Assembly (NCBI GenBank): GCA_905221605.1 | Contig: CAJNDS010002301.1 | Location: 2,168,192-2,195,691, forward strand | Source of the DNA: Symbiodinium natans | Lineage: Eukaryota; Sar; Dinophyceae; Suessiales; Symbiodiniaceae | Length of the DNA: 27,500 bases | Direction of reading: 5' to 3' | Shown: positions 1 through 7,942 of the stretch, one piece after another | Position numbering within the stretch: the first letter of the stretch is position 1 | How the letters are laid out: each line of letters opens with the position of its first letter | Program-made: the position numbers and the translations under genes | The notes under the pieces: model-generated | Seen by the model: the letters and a program-made list of their open reading frames with translations, nothing else | The model's database searches: none | What the model was told of the DNA's origin: nothing

Positions 1-308
1 GGGTTTAGGGTTTAGGGTTGTGTTTCTTCTTCTGGAGGGTTCCTGAACGAAGCTCTGGCCCATCCCAGAGGGCTTAGGGTTTAGGGTGTAAATGTCTGTG
101 GTATATCGGGTTCAGTAGGGTTTGAAGTTTAGGGTTTAGGGTTTCGGGTTTAGGGTTTAGTTTGGAGGGCTTACTAGGGTTGTCAAGTTTAGAGGGGCCT
201 TCCTCGGGTCTCCCTCAATTTAGACCCTAAACCCTAAGCCCCAGAACCGATAGGTACCCTAAACCCTAAACCCTAAACCCTGAACCCTGAACCCTAAACC
301 CTAAACCC
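1..308. repeat. Short telomere-like blocks in both orientations
   Basis: TTTAGGG units occur at 1-19, 71-89 and 128-160 (one TTTCGGG variant). The opposite orientation, CCCTAAA with two CCCTGAA variants, fills 257-308. The unique DNA between them shows no convincing reading frame. Confidence 0.9.
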
Positions 309-390
309 CAAACGGGACCAGAAATCAGGAGAGCCGCCCAGATGTCTAAGAGGCATTCAACATACCCTTGGGCATACCCCTTAAAAGAAC

Positions 391-729
391 TCATGGGGGC
401 ATGGTAAAATCCTTCCTTGTATTCAGGTTAATTAAGGGGTGTGGGTTTGGGGTATATATGAGTTGTGGAATATGGTAGGGTTGAGGGTGTAGAGTCTTAG
501 GTGTAGAGTCCAAGACGGTAGGGTCCAGACGTGCTCGTGCCTGGCTGTCGCAGGAAGCGACGGCGAAAGAGTGGTAGCCAGAAGCAGAAACCTTGCTCTC
601 TGCTACTCCAAATCTGCGTAATGACGTTTCAGAAGGCACGCCCAAGAGAAAAGTAGCAGATCGGACGTGACGTTCCACTTGAGGCCCTGAAAGGCACCCT
701 GCATAGATCCGAGCAGAAGACGTTGGCAA
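391..729 (-). other. Unassigned unique segment with a 112-codon open frame
   Basis: This is the longest telomere-free stretch in the first kilobase. A minus-strand frame is open for 112 codons, but its 3' third reads through degenerate telomere-like DNA (TPKTLHPQP-type residues). The plus strand also has a short frame (LAVAGSDGERVVARSRN). No family is recognised and neither frame is clearly coding. Confidence 0.15.
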
Positions 730-833
730 AGGTTCGAGGCTCTGGTAGATCCCAAAGAGCCCAAAGCCTAGACATTGAAGCTGAACCTAAGCCCGATACC
801 GTGTCCTCCCCTCAGGGCCACAGTTTCCAAAGT

Positions 834-928
834 CCCTAAACCCTAAACCCTAAACCCTAAACCCTAAACCCTAAACCCTGAACCCTGAACCCTGAACCCT
901 AAACCCTAAACCATAAACCCTAAACCCG
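834..928. repeat. CCCTAAA array
   Basis: About 13 units of the C-rich heptamer run here, with three consecutive CCCTGAA variants in the middle and one CCATAAA. Confidence 0.95.
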
Positions 929-950
929 AAGCCTCCCAGAGCCCCAATGC

Positions 951-1037
951 CTAAGGCTTCAGCTTCACAAAGCCATCCTCGAGCCCCTCAGCGATCACAT
1001 CCGAGATTCGGCAGGCGGCTCCAGGGGTATCTTGGGT
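951..1037 (-). CDS. Exon-like fragment, unknown protein, 3' end with stop
   Basis: On the minus strand a frame is open from 1037 to a TAG at 951-953, reading DTPGAACRISDVIAEGLEDG and ending FVKLKP. It lies between two telomere-like blocks of opposite orientation. Residue balance and the stop resemble a terminal exon. The plus strand is also open here, so strand is not certain. No family is recognised. Confidence 0.3.
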   Translation of the reverse strand, partial: TQDTPGAACRISDVIAEGLEDGFVKLKP

Positions 1038-2020
1038 TTAGAGTTTAGAGGGTTTAGGGTTTAGGGTTTAGGGTTTAGGGCTTAGTTGTTTTTTCTTGCT
1101 AGGGGTTTGCTAGGGTTAGGGTTTAGGACTGGGGTTTACGGGGTTTGGGGGGTTTAGGGGTTTAGAGTTTGAGGGTTTAGGGTTTGGGGTTTAGGGTTTA
1201 GAGTTTTGGGGTTTAGGGCTCGGGTTAGGGTTTGGGGTTTGGGGTTTGGGGTTTAGGTGGGTTTTCGGGGTTTGGGGGGTGTAGGGGTTTTTGAGTTTCG
1301 GGGTTTAGGGTTTGGGGTCCGGGGTTTAGGGTTTGGGGTTTAGGGTTTGGTATTTAGGGTTTTGGCGGTTTAGGGTTTAGTGTTTTGGGGTTTCGGGTTT
1401 AGGGTTTGGGGTTTAGGGGTTTTGGGTTTGGGCTTTAGGGTTTTGGGGTTTAGGGCTTAGGGGTCTACGGTTGGGTTTAGGGTTTGGGGTTTGGGGTTTA
1501 GCGGTCGTGGGGTTCAGGGGATTGGGTTTTTTTGGGGTTTACGGTGTGGGATTTAGGGTCTGGTGTTTAGGGTTTCGGATTTGGGGTTTGGGTTTAGGGT
1601 TCGGGGTTTGTTGTTTGGGGTCTAGGGTTTGGGGTTTTGGGGTTTAGGGGTTTAGAGTTTTGGGGTTTGGGTGTAGGGTTTAGGGGTTTGGGGTTTAGGG
1701 GTTTAGAGCTTTGGGTTTAGTGTCGGGGTTTGGGGTGTAGGGTTTGGGGTTTGGGGTTTGTTGCTTAGGGTTTGCGGTTGAGGGTGTGGGGTTTAGGGTT
1801 TAGAGTTTTGGGGTTCGGGGCTTAGGGGTTTAGGGCTTGGGGTTCAGGGTTTGCGGTTTCGGGGTTGTGGGGTAGTGTAGAGCTCGGGGTTTAGGGATAT
1901 TTAGGGGTTTCAGGGTTTAGGGGTTTAGGGTTTCGGGTTTAGGGGTTTAGGGGTTCAAGATTTGGGGGTTTCGGGTCTAGGGCTCAGGTTTCGGGTTCAG
2001 GGGCTTAGGGCTTAGGGTGG
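1033..2020. repeat. 1-kb degenerate G-strand telomere-like tract
   Basis: Nearly a kilobase of G/T-rich DNA is made of TTTAGGG mixed with TTTGGGG, TTTAGGGG, TTTCGGG and longer slips. No unit is homogeneous for long and there is no unique island. It reads as an old, mutated array and has high potential for G-quadruplex formation on this strand. Confidence 0.9.
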
Positions 2021-2092
2021 TTCGCCCACAATTCATGTCATGGGTTTCCCTACCAGTATGCTACCCCCTCCCTCTCTGAGTTCCCCCCTCAG

Positions 2093-2293
2093 GGTTATGT
2101 AATCTGGAGACGAGGGACGTCTACTAGGGAGGACTTGCTTTCTCTGTGTGAGAGAAAGCGCTGGCGGCGAGCCGTCGAGGTGGCGGACCAGCAGCTTTTG
2201 GGGGCGAAGCCACTGAGCAGGGCAGAGCGGGCGCTCAGTCTGCACCTGCGCGCGATTGAAGCTTGGCCAAGAAGTCGTCTTTGCTGTGGGTGA
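2093..2293 (+). CDS. Exon-like coding fragment behind a polypyrimidine-CAG
   Basis: A pyrimidine-rich tract (about 2060-2089) ends in CAG at 2090-2092. The frame then stays open 66 codons to a TGA at 2291. The product is basic and helix-prone, with REDLLSLCERKRWRRAVEVA early and RAERALSLHLRAIEAW later. This is one of the better splice-acceptor contexts in the window. Two minus-strand frames also cross it, so coding strand is inferred from the acceptor and from composition. Family unknown. Confidence 0.4.
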   Translation, partial: GYVIWRRGTSTREDLLSLCERKRWRRAVEVADQQLLGAKPLSRAERALSLHLRAIEAWPRSRLCCG

Positions 2294-2369
2294 ACAAAAC
2301 TTCCGCGACGCGACTTGATCAGCGTCCAGGACCCGCTGAGCTTGGCATTGACGCAGAACTCCGCCCAGC

Positions 2370-2413
2370 GCCACCCACGCACCCACCCACGCGCCCACCC
2401 ACGCACCCACCCT
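2370..2413. repeat. CCCA/CGCA simple repeat
   Basis: An imprecise tandem of CACCCACGCACCCACC type, about 44 bp. It accounts for the repeated GAWV residues in the overlapping minus-strand open frame. Confidence 0.85.
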
Positions 2414-2568
2414 CAACGGCCCTCAACCCTAAGATATAGAGGGGGTAGCAACTAGGGGAACGATGAACAATGTGGAAGGCACCAGCACAAAGGCCTCGTG
2501 CTTCGTGCTGAGCTGGTGAAAGCTAGAGAGGGATAAGCCTGCATGTCCCTGAACTGCCTTAAGCCCTG

Positions 2569-2697
2569 CCCCCCCCCCCCCCCCCCCCCCCCAAACACCC
2601 TAAACCCCAAACCCTAAACTCAAACCCTAAACCCCAAACCCTAAACTCAAACCCTAAATCCTAAATTCTGCACCTAAACCCCAAACCCTAACCTAGG
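2569..2697. repeat. Poly-C run followed by degenerate CCCTAAA/CCCCAAA
   Basis: A run of 24 C (2569-2592) leads directly into mixed CCCTAAA, CCCCAAA and CTCAAACC units. Runs of C or G of 17-27 bases recur in the window next to telomere-like DNA. Confidence 0.9.
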
Positions 2698-2815
2698 ACC
2701 CGGAGTAGGCCCTTATGTCCTTGTTTCAGGGTTGCTTATAATCCTCTTAAAACCAAAAAGGGCAGCCTTTTTCTTCCGAGGTTACTCCTGAGTCTGGTAA
2801 CTCTAAACTACTCTA

Positions 2816-2906
2816 CACCCTAAACCCCTAAAACCCTAAACCCCTAAAACCCTAAACCCCTAAACCCCTCAACCCTAAACCCTAAACCCTAAACCCTAAA
2901 CCCCCC
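2816..2906. repeat. CCCTAAA / CCCCTAAA array
   Basis: The first half alternates CCCCTAAA and ACCCTAAA units. The last part is four perfect CCCTAAA heptamers ending in a C6 run. Confidence 0.95.
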
Positions 2907-2917
2907 TGAAGCCACAT

Positions 2918-3039
2918 CCTTTCCTTGGCCAGGACGCCCCCAGGATGCCCGGTTCCCTGGGCGAGCCTACTACCTGGGCTTGGGCGCCCCAGATTTTGGG
3001 GCGGCAGGTTGAAGCCATTTGTGTAGGGTTTAGGGTTTA
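2918..3039 (+). CDS. Exon-like coding fragment, unknown protein
   Basis: The frame reads FLGQDAPRMPGSLGEPTTWA, then WAPQILGRQVEAICV, before entering a TTTAGGG array and stopping. It is flanked by a CCCTAAA array upstream and a TTTAGGG array downstream, so the island sits in a telomere-like inverted repeat. CAG at 2930-2932 and GTGTAG near 3021 could be splice sites. Family unknown. Confidence 0.3.
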
Positions 3040-3112
3040 GGGTTTAGGGTTTAGAGTTTAGGGGTTAGGGGTTAGGGGTTTAAGGTTTAAGGGTTTAGGG
3101 TTTAGGGGTTCT
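3026..3112. repeat. TTTAGGG array with slippage variants
   Basis: Four perfect units are followed by TTTAGAG, GTTAGGG and TTTAAGG variants. Confidence 0.95.
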
Positions 3113-3195
3113 TGGACCTTCCGGACACCCCAAACTCTCCAAAACCTAAAACACCTTGTGAAGCCCCCCACACCTGAACTCTCTTTGTTGTCATG

Positions 3196-3556
3196 GGGGG
3201 GTTTAGGGTTGGGGGTTTGGGGTTTAGGATTTGGGGTTTAGGGCAGGGCATCACAGGGGTCTCGGGCAGGCCCCGAAACTCTACAACCCGTATGTCTAAG
3301 TATGTACCCTGAAACCCTTCATTCCCCTAAACCCCATCCTACACCCTAAACTCTGGCGCTTTGACAACCCTAAACCCACAGCCCTTGGGAGTTGGGTATT
3401 TCAGGGATTTGGGTTTCGGGCGCAGGGTTCAGGGGCTTCAGGAGCTTTATAGGAGTTTTAGAAGTTTTTTGGGAAGGGTTTAGGGTTCAGGGTTTAGGGT
3501 TGAGGGTTTAGGATTTAGGATTGAGGGTTGAGGGTTTAGGGTTTAGGGTTTAGGGG
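3196..3556. repeat. Scattered degenerate telomere-like DNA
   Basis: G-strand units lie at 3200-3245 and 3475-3556, with C-strand pieces at 3325-3380. The intervening unique bases show no supported gene. Confidence 0.8.
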
Positions 3557-3660
3557 TCTTGGCGCCGTGAGGTTGGGGCTTGGGAGGTTGTCGGATTTTG
3601 AGTTCAGGGGTTTCCGTTTCCACCCTGAATGCTGTTGTGGATCCACAGTTTACTCGAGTT

Positions 3661-3693
3661 ACCCTAAACCCTAAACCCTAAACCCTAAACCCC
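3661..3693. repeat. CCCTAAA array
   Basis: Four to five perfect units directly upstream of the small exon-like island at 3697. Confidence 0.95.
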
Positions 3694-3696
3694 AAA

Positions 3697-3746
3697 AGGG
3701 ACCCTGAGCTGGAAGGAAGCCGCCCCACAAGGTCCGTGAGAACAAG
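3697..3746 (+). CDS. Possible mini-exon between opposed telomere-like arrays
   Basis: About 50 bp lie between a CCCTAAA block and a long TTTAGGG block. The frame reads RDPELEGSRPTRSVRTR and is followed by GTAAGG, a consensus-like 5' splice site, with the TTTAGGG array starting six bases later. The size is small enough for chance; the donor is the main support. Confidence 0.25.
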
Positions 3747-3752
3747 AGTAAG

Positions 3753-3880
3753 GTTTAGGGTTTAGGGTTTAGGGTTTAGGGTTTAGGGTTTAGGGTTTAG
3801 GGTTTAGGGTTTAGGGTTTAGGGTTTAGGGTTTAGGGTTTAGGGTTTAGGGTTTAGGGTTTAGGGTTTAGGGTTTAGGGT
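3753..3880. repeat. Perfect TTTAGGG array, about 18 units
   Basis: About 128 bp of uninterrupted TTTAGGG is among the longest perfect blocks in the window. Lack of mutation implies recent origin or ongoing homogenisation. Confidence 0.98.
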
Positions 3881-3926
3881 AGTTTTTAGGATCATGGCGC
3901 TGCTGTTGGGTTGGGGTTTGGGGGGA

Positions 3927-3948
3927 GGGGGGGGGGGGGGGGGGGGGG
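3927..3948. repeat. Poly-G run (22)
   Basis: Twenty-two G in a row after a GGGGGA lead-in. It lies 50 bp downstream of the perfect array at 3753-3880. Confidence 0.95.
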
Positions 3949-3990
3949 CACAGCCACACCCATAAACCTCAGCCCCTAAACCCCCCAACC

Positions 3991-4095
3991 AAGTCAGACC
4001 CCTCGCCTACCCCGGACCGAGGAGATGAGCCCCCGCCCGCTGCCGTGGCAGCGAACCGCGCGCGAGAGGCCTTCGCTCCTCTACGGTTTGCTTAA
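3991..4095 (+). CDS. Exon-like fragment, Pro/Asp-rich, cut by IR-4 end
   Basis: The frame reads KSDPSPTPDRGDEPPPAAVA, then ANRAREAFAPLRFA, then stop at 4093. The last five codons and the stop lie in an IR-4 end (4081 onward), so the original frame may have been truncated by an insertion. The DNA resembles the island at 6568-6640, which reads NEAPTLPAGDEATTESV, suggesting a duplicated source. Family unknown. Confidence 0.3.
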   Translation, partial: KSDPSPTPDRGDEPPPAAVAANRAREAFAPLRFA

Positions 4096-4104
4096 GAACC
4101 CCAG
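4081..4104 (+). mobile_element. Solitary IR-4 terminus
   Basis: The bases CTAC-GTTTGCTTAAGAACCCC match the terminal inverted repeat of the complete IR-4 copies at 4173-4241 and 16287-16440. It is followed directly by TTTAGGG units, with no partner arm adjacent. Confidence 0.5.
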
Positions 4105-4105
4105 G

Positions 4106-4158
4106 TTTAGGGTTTAGGGTTTAGGGTTTAGGGTTTAGAGTTTAGGGTTTAGGGTTAG
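4106..4158. repeat. TTTAGGG array
   Basis: About seven units with one TTTAGAG, placed between the solitary IR-4 end and the full IR-4 copy. Confidence 0.95.
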
Positions 4159-4172
4159 GGTTTGTAAGGTTT

Positions 4173-4241
4173 ACTACTATTTTGCTTGAGAACCCCCAAA
4201 AGCTTAATTGTGTTTGTGTGCGGCTCTTAAGCAAGTAGTAG
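4173..4241. mobile_element. IR-4 element, short copy
   Basis: The left arm (CTACTATTTTGCTTGAGAAC, 4174 onward) and the reverse complement of the right arm (up to 4241) match over about 20 bp with one gap and two or three mismatches. The element is about 70 bp. The small size and lack of coding capacity fit a MITE-like element. Confidence 0.6.
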
Positions 4242-4290
4242 TCCCGCATACCGGGACACCAACTTCAGATTGCAGAGGGGTTTAGGGGTA

Positions 4291-4415
4291 TATATGAAGT
4301 AGGGTTTATATTCCTGTTTTTGGTGAGTGTATATAAGGTTCCTTTTTAATATTGGTGAGTGTATATACCTGGTGTCCTTTTGGGGGTACAAGAAATATAT
4401 ACCCTACTTCATATA
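4291..4415. mobile_element. IR-1 element, copy 1 (125 bp)
   Basis: The terminal inverted repeats are about 25 bp (TATATGAAGTAGGGTTTATA and its complement ending at 4415), with 23 of 25 bases paired. Inside, TTGGTGAGTGTATA occurs twice with a 32-bp period (4320 and 4352). It aligns without net gaps to 8770-8894 at about 110 of 125 positions. The ends read TA-TATGAAG and CTTCATA-TA, compatible with a TA target duplication as in Tc1/mariner-type MITEs. It is non-coding. Confidence 0.8.
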
Positions 4416-4469
4416 GGGTTTAAGGTTTAGGGTTTAGGGTTTAGGGTTTAGGGTTTAGGGCTATAGGGT
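4416..4469. repeat. TTTAGGG array abutting IR-1
   Basis: The array begins immediately at the 3' end of IR-1, with about six units and a TATAGGG variant. Confidence 0.9.
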
Positions 4470-4480
4470 TTAAGGGTGGG

Positions 4481-4591
4481 GTTGAGGCCTGGCAAAATTC
4501 TGAACCCCACTGTGCTCAGCCTCTTATTTCCTGGGCTGATCATGCGCGCAAGCTGTGTGGCTTTGCCCACACATGCTTTTGCAGGGTGTAG
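4481..4591 (+). CDS. Exon-like coding fragment, unknown protein
   Basis: The frame reads AWQNSEPHCAQPLISWADHA, then RKLCGFAHTCF, with TAG at 4589. A T-rich stretch plus CAG sits at 4577-4584. It is flanked by a TTTAGGG block upstream and a long CCCTAAA block downstream. Family unknown. Confidence 0.25.
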   Translation, partial: VEAWQNSEPHCAQPLISWADHARKLCGFAHTCFCRV

Positions 4592-4700
4592 CCCTAAACC
4601 CTAAACCCTAAACCCTAAACCCTAAACCCTAAACCCTAAACCCTAAACCCTAAACCCTAAACCCTAAACCCTAAACCCTAAACCCTAAACCCTAAACCCT
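4592..4700. repeat. Perfect CCCTAAA array, about 15 units
   Basis: 109 bp of uninterrupted CCCTAAA, the opposite orientation to the equally perfect block at 3753-3880. Confidence 0.98.
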
Positions 4701-4977
4701 ATTCAGGGAGTTAGGGTTTGCGGGCCGAGGGCTTCGCTGTGGCGGCAAGCCATGCTTTGTCACTCCTAGGTCGATGGGTTTAGGGTTTAGGGCTTAGGCT
4801 TCCAAACGGGTACCTTTGCTGTGGTAAACCCACAAGTGATGCCTGGATCATTCGCAATTCAGGGGTACCATACTGGGGCCCTTATTCTAAGGGATCCTAC
4901 TACTTGGGAGTCTATATTTAAGAGCCTCCGGCTCAAGCCGCAGACCCCGCAGGAGAACAAGTTATGTTCCTGTTGAA
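4701..4977. other. Unique DNA, no supported gene
   Basis: The stretch holds two short TTTAGGG units at 4779-4795 and a GGGGTACC/GGGCCC-rich stretch near 4861-4905. The latter resembles, loosely, the arm of the inverted repeat at 24532-24618. The bases GGCTCAAG at 4930 are not a spliced leader. Confidence 0.4.
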
Positions 4978-5128
4978 GGGGGGGGTGGGGGGGTGGGGGG
5001 GGGGGGGTGGGGGGGGGGGTTGGGGGGGGGGGGGGTTGGCGGGGGGGGTGGTTGGTGGTGGGGGGAATGGTGGGGGGGTGGGGGGGGGGGGGGGGGGGGG
5101 GGGGGGGGTGGGTGGGGGGGGGGGGGGT
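4978..5128. repeat. 150-bp near-pure G tract
   Basis: Almost only G, broken by single or double T and a few other bases. The plus-strand Gly/Trp-rich and minus-strand Pro-rich open frames covering it are by-products of this composition. A matching C-rich stretch (5214-5242) follows 85 bp later. The G-tract length may be unreliable in the assembly. Confidence 0.9.
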
Positions 5129-5213
5129 GAGGGGTTGGCGAGAAAAAAGCCTATGCTCCATGATTTTACGCGGTTGTGGGTGGCCTGTTCCTCCACGGAA
5201 AAGCTTCGGGGTA

Positions 5214-5242
5214 CCCCCCCCTAGCCCTCCCCCCCCCCCCCC
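5214..5242. repeat. C-rich tract
   Basis: C7 and C14 runs separated by TAGCCCT. Together with the G tract at 4978-5128 it forms an opposed G/C-rich pair. Confidence 0.85.
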
Positions 5243-6050
5243 CTCCGCGGGGAGGGAGGTTTTCACCTCCTTTTCCCATCCAACACGCCGCCAGGGTCGG
5301 CGGATCAAGGTTCCCCTATTTCCGAAAATCCGAAACCCTAAGCCCTAACCCCTAAGCCGCCATGTAAAGATCATTCGGCATTCCAGGGGTATTGGGTTCG
5401 CATCTGCCCGCAGGCAAAGATGGCTGAACGAGATACCGTAGGACCAAGATGCACAGCATTCAAACTTGGCTGTGGTTCTAAACAGGGCTTAAGGATTCGG
5501 GTTTAGGGTTTAGGGTTTTGGGCATTGGGTTTAGGGTTTAGGGATTAGGGTTTAGGGTTTAGGGTTTGGGGTTTCAACCCCTAAACTAACCCAAGCCCTA
5601 CAACCTTTAGCATTTAGGATTCTCTTGGTGCGCGGAGCTGTACTGGATTCCCCTCCCCCCAGTGTCCATGGCAGGGTTTTGTGGTTGAGGGTTGAGGTCT
5701 TGGGGTCAGGGACAGGAGAGTGCAAGTAAGTTTGTAAATTGCTACAGCCCAATTTCGGCCTCGAATTCAGCTCTACATTTACAGTAGCTTCCCTGTTTCT
5801 TTGTATCGTAGGACTCCTTTATCACCCTGGGCCCAGAAACATCAAACAGGCACACATTTGGAGGTAGGGACTCGCTAGACCCGAAAGTTTGCGGGGGGAG
5901 GGGGAGGGGGGTCAGGTTTTAGGGTTTGGGCTTCAGGGATTGTGGCTCATGGGGTTTAGGATTCAGCTTTTTGCCGCCAACACCCCCACCAGACCAGACC
6001 CTCCACCCCACTCCCATCCCACGTCGAAATCAGGGATTCGGGAGTTGCGG
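5243..6050. other. Mixed unique DNA with degenerate telomere-like pieces
   Basis: An R-5-like fragment (CCCCTATTTCCG) lies near 5313 and degenerate TTTAGGG at 5496-5575. The short open frames at 5552-5752 and 5889-6129 contain telomere-derived codons and are not convincing genes. Confidence 0.4.
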
Positions 6051-6051
6051 T

Positions 6052-6118
6052 TGGGATGTTCCCCCCTTTTACTGGCAGTCCTTAGGGGTACCAATATTCC
6101 CTAGTAAGGGCTGCTGCT
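6052..6118. mobile_element. IR-2 element, degraded copy
   Basis: The left end reads GGGATGTTCCCCCC then ACTGGCAGTCCTTA, matching the IR-2 copies at 16075 and 24853. The right arm is recognisable only as AGTAAGGGCTGCT near 6103-6115. It lies 12 bp upstream of an IR-3 fragment. Confidence 0.5.
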
Positions 6119-6129
6119 TGGGGTGCTAA

Positions 6130-6203
6130 CCTACTTAGTGACTCAGGGGGCCTTTCAAGTACAGTTACAGTTAGGGTTATAAGTGCCCTGAACCTCCAAG
6201 TAG
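6130..6203 (+). mobile_element. IR-3 element, right-half fragment
   Basis: The order of blocks (CCTACTTAG, GGGGGC, AAGTACAGTTA, GGGTTATAAGT, GAACCTCCAAGTAG) matches the right half of the full copy at 21411-21541. The left inverted arm is absent. Confidence 0.6.
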
Positions 6204-6361
6204 TCTAAGGCGGAACATACCGAGTTGAAGGGTTTATAGGAGGCTCTCCGGCGGTCTTGAAGAGGTGTCCGGGATCGGTTTACGGTGTAGGGTTTAGGGT
6301 TTAGGATGTAATCAGAAAACACCAACGACCCGTTTTAGATAGGGGCCCTGAATAACCTTAA

Positions 6362-6519
6362 TCCCCCTTAAACCCCTTAACCCCCTAAACCCCTAAACCC
6401 CTAAACCCCTAAACCCCTAAATCCCTAAACCCCTAAACCCCTAAACCCCTGAACCCCTGAACCCCTGAACCCCTAAACACCTAAACCCCTAAACCCCTAA
6501 ACCCCTAAACCCTCAACCC

Positions 6520-6551
<32 letters not shown>

Positions 6552-6556
6552 ACCCT
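6362..6556. repeat. CCCCTAAA octamer array with CCCTCAA tail
   Basis: Mostly the 8-bp unit CCCCTAAA with CCCCTGAA variants. From about 6510 it changes to CCCTCAA heptamers. Variants are clustered rather than mixed, pointing to local unit-by-unit amplification. Confidence 0.95.
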
Positions 6557-6567
6557 AGCCTAAACCC

Positions 6568-6660
6568 ATCCAAGTCAACGAGGCCCCTACGCTACCCGCA
6601 GGAGACGAAGCCACTACGGAGAGCGTTCAAAAGGAAGAGGACACGGATCGAGGCCGGTGA
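6568..6660 (+). CDS. Exon-like fragment, acidic, with stop
   Basis: The frame reads IQVNEAPTLPAGDEATTESV, then QKEEDTDRGR, then TGA at 6658. Nucleotides CCAAGTCA, CCCCTACGCTACCC and GGAGACGA align with 3989-4035, where a similar frame is open. Both could derive from one exon. A different frame (RRAFKRKRTRIEAGDEMLGD) is also open, so the call is tentative. Confidence 0.3.
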   Translation: MQVNEAPTLPAGDEATTESVQKEEDTDRGR

Positions 6661-6689
6661 TGAGATGCTTGGGGATCCATGTGGGCATT

Positions 6690-6855
6690 TGTTTAGGGTT
6701 GAGGGGTTGAGGGGTTTAGGGGATTAGGGGATTAGGGGTTAGGGGTTTAGGGGTTTAGAGGCTTAAGGGTTTTGGGGTTTTGGGGTTTCGGGTTGAGGGG
6801 TTTAGGGGTTTAGGGATTTAGGGGTTTAAACGGTTTAGGGGTTTAGGATTAGGTT
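6690..6855. repeat. TTTAGGGG-type degenerate array
   Basis: G-strand octamers with many variants. With the C-strand octamer array at 6362-6556 it encloses the island at 6568-6660 as an inverted pair. Confidence 0.9.
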
Positions 6856-6857
6856 TT

Positions 6858-6956
6858 AGGGTACCTTTAATACCCCAAATGGAATAGAATCCCCTTAAAG
6901 AGACCCCAAAAGGGGTACCCCTATTTCCGGAATTCCCCTTGTGGGCAATTGCCCAC
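6858..6956 (-). repeat. Dispersed repeat R-5 plus 16-bp palindrome
   Basis: Read on the minus strand, 6932-6858 contains AAATAGGGGTACCCCTTTTG, a TTTAAGGGGATTCTATTCCA block and TTGGGGTA, about 85-90% like 21022-21097. Just beyond, GTGGGCAATTGCCCAC (6941-6956) is a perfect palindrome. Confidence 0.7.
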
Positions 6957-7121
6957 GAATTGACCCCCCCAAACATACCCCAAAATGCGATCATGCTTAT
7001 GATCGGAAACTCCCTACAGCCTTACCCCTAAATCCTATCAACAGTTAGCAACTACTATTTCCCTTTTCCAACCATGCACAAACCCCCCCCCCCCCCCCCG
7101 CAGACCCAAAACCATAAAAAC
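6957..7121. other. Unique C-rich DNA with poly-C run
   Basis: No gene is seen. A run of 17 C lies at 7083-7099. Confidence 0.6.
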
Positions 7122-7781
7122 CTATACCCCACCCATGGAACCACCGAAAGACCCATAGGAAGAACCCACCTGAAGAACCCATACTCTGGAACCATTCACA
7201 ACCCCACAGAAAATAGCATACTCAACCCCCATAGCATGCCCCAATAGAAACCACATAGCATCCAACCCGAAACCCCTACAACGTAGAAAATGGAGATGGT
7301 CTTCTCTCATAAAACATCTACAAGTGGGAATACGGTTTAGGAACAAGGTTGCGGCGGTCAAATATTTGGAGTAAAACCTACGTCGCAGTAATGGTGGAGT
7401 TTCAGCGTGCAACGGTCTGTGGTTGATTTGCCTTCACTCATAACAAATAACACCGACTACTTGTCCACATGGTCGCCTTTCCGCATCAAGCGCGGGTCGG
7501 CATGCATGTCACAATCGTTATCAAAGCTGTCCTGGTACTTCTCACAGTCTCTTGGACATCCACGACGACTAGGCAGTCTTTTCGGCCAGTCCGTGCTGGC
7601 TAGAGGCACGTTCTCTTGCTGTGTCAGTCGCGATTCGCTGTGCCACAGCTTTTACGTGTTGGATGCTTGTCCAGAAACATGCGTAGATGGACTCAGACGG
7701 CCACTTCCCCACCACACTACGGGAAGTTTCGAGTTTCCTGCGACCGCTTTAGCAATTGTGTCACGAGGACAGCTGGTTTGA
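7122..7781. other. Unique segment, divergent weak open frames
   Basis: A minus-strand frame (7122-7412, 96 codons) and a plus-strand frame (7407-7781, 124 codons) are open and no telomere-like repeats are present. The plus frame is in register with the first RCC1-like repeat at 7803 but is separated from it by TGA and TAG (7779-7784). It could be a decayed upstream part of that gene. Neither shows a recognised domain. Confidence 0.25.
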
Positions 7782-7802
7782 TAGTCTGCATGCACCGGAC
7801 AT

Positions 7803-7908
7803 GGGCAGTGTGATGTGCCAGCAGATTTGAGACCCGTTTTGGCTGTCGCAGCAGGCCTCCATACTTGTGCAGTGCGGGCAGATGGTCGGCTCGTCTGTTT
7901 TGGATGCA

Positions 7909-7942
<34 letters not shown>

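Noticed and set aside
1-160. Window start as a chromosome end
   Set aside because: Only a few units, interrupted by unique DNA, and both polarities occur within 300 bp.
720-760. GGTTCGAGGCTC as a tRNA T-arm
   Set aside because: No acceptor, D-arm or anticodon stem can be placed upstream.
1033-2020. CRISPR-like or other spacer array
   Set aside because: Direct repeats have no unique spacers; they are degenerate telomere-type tandem units.
4925-4945. Spliced-leader-like bases CCGGCTCAAG
   Set aside because: Lacks the CCGTAGCCATTTTGGCTCAAG-type context of the dinoflagellate spliced leader; only a short core matches.
4859-5348. Gly/Trp-rich plus frames and Pro-rich minus frames over the G tract
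   Set aside because: They are a direct translation of a near-homopolymer G tract and its complement; no domain or balanced composition.
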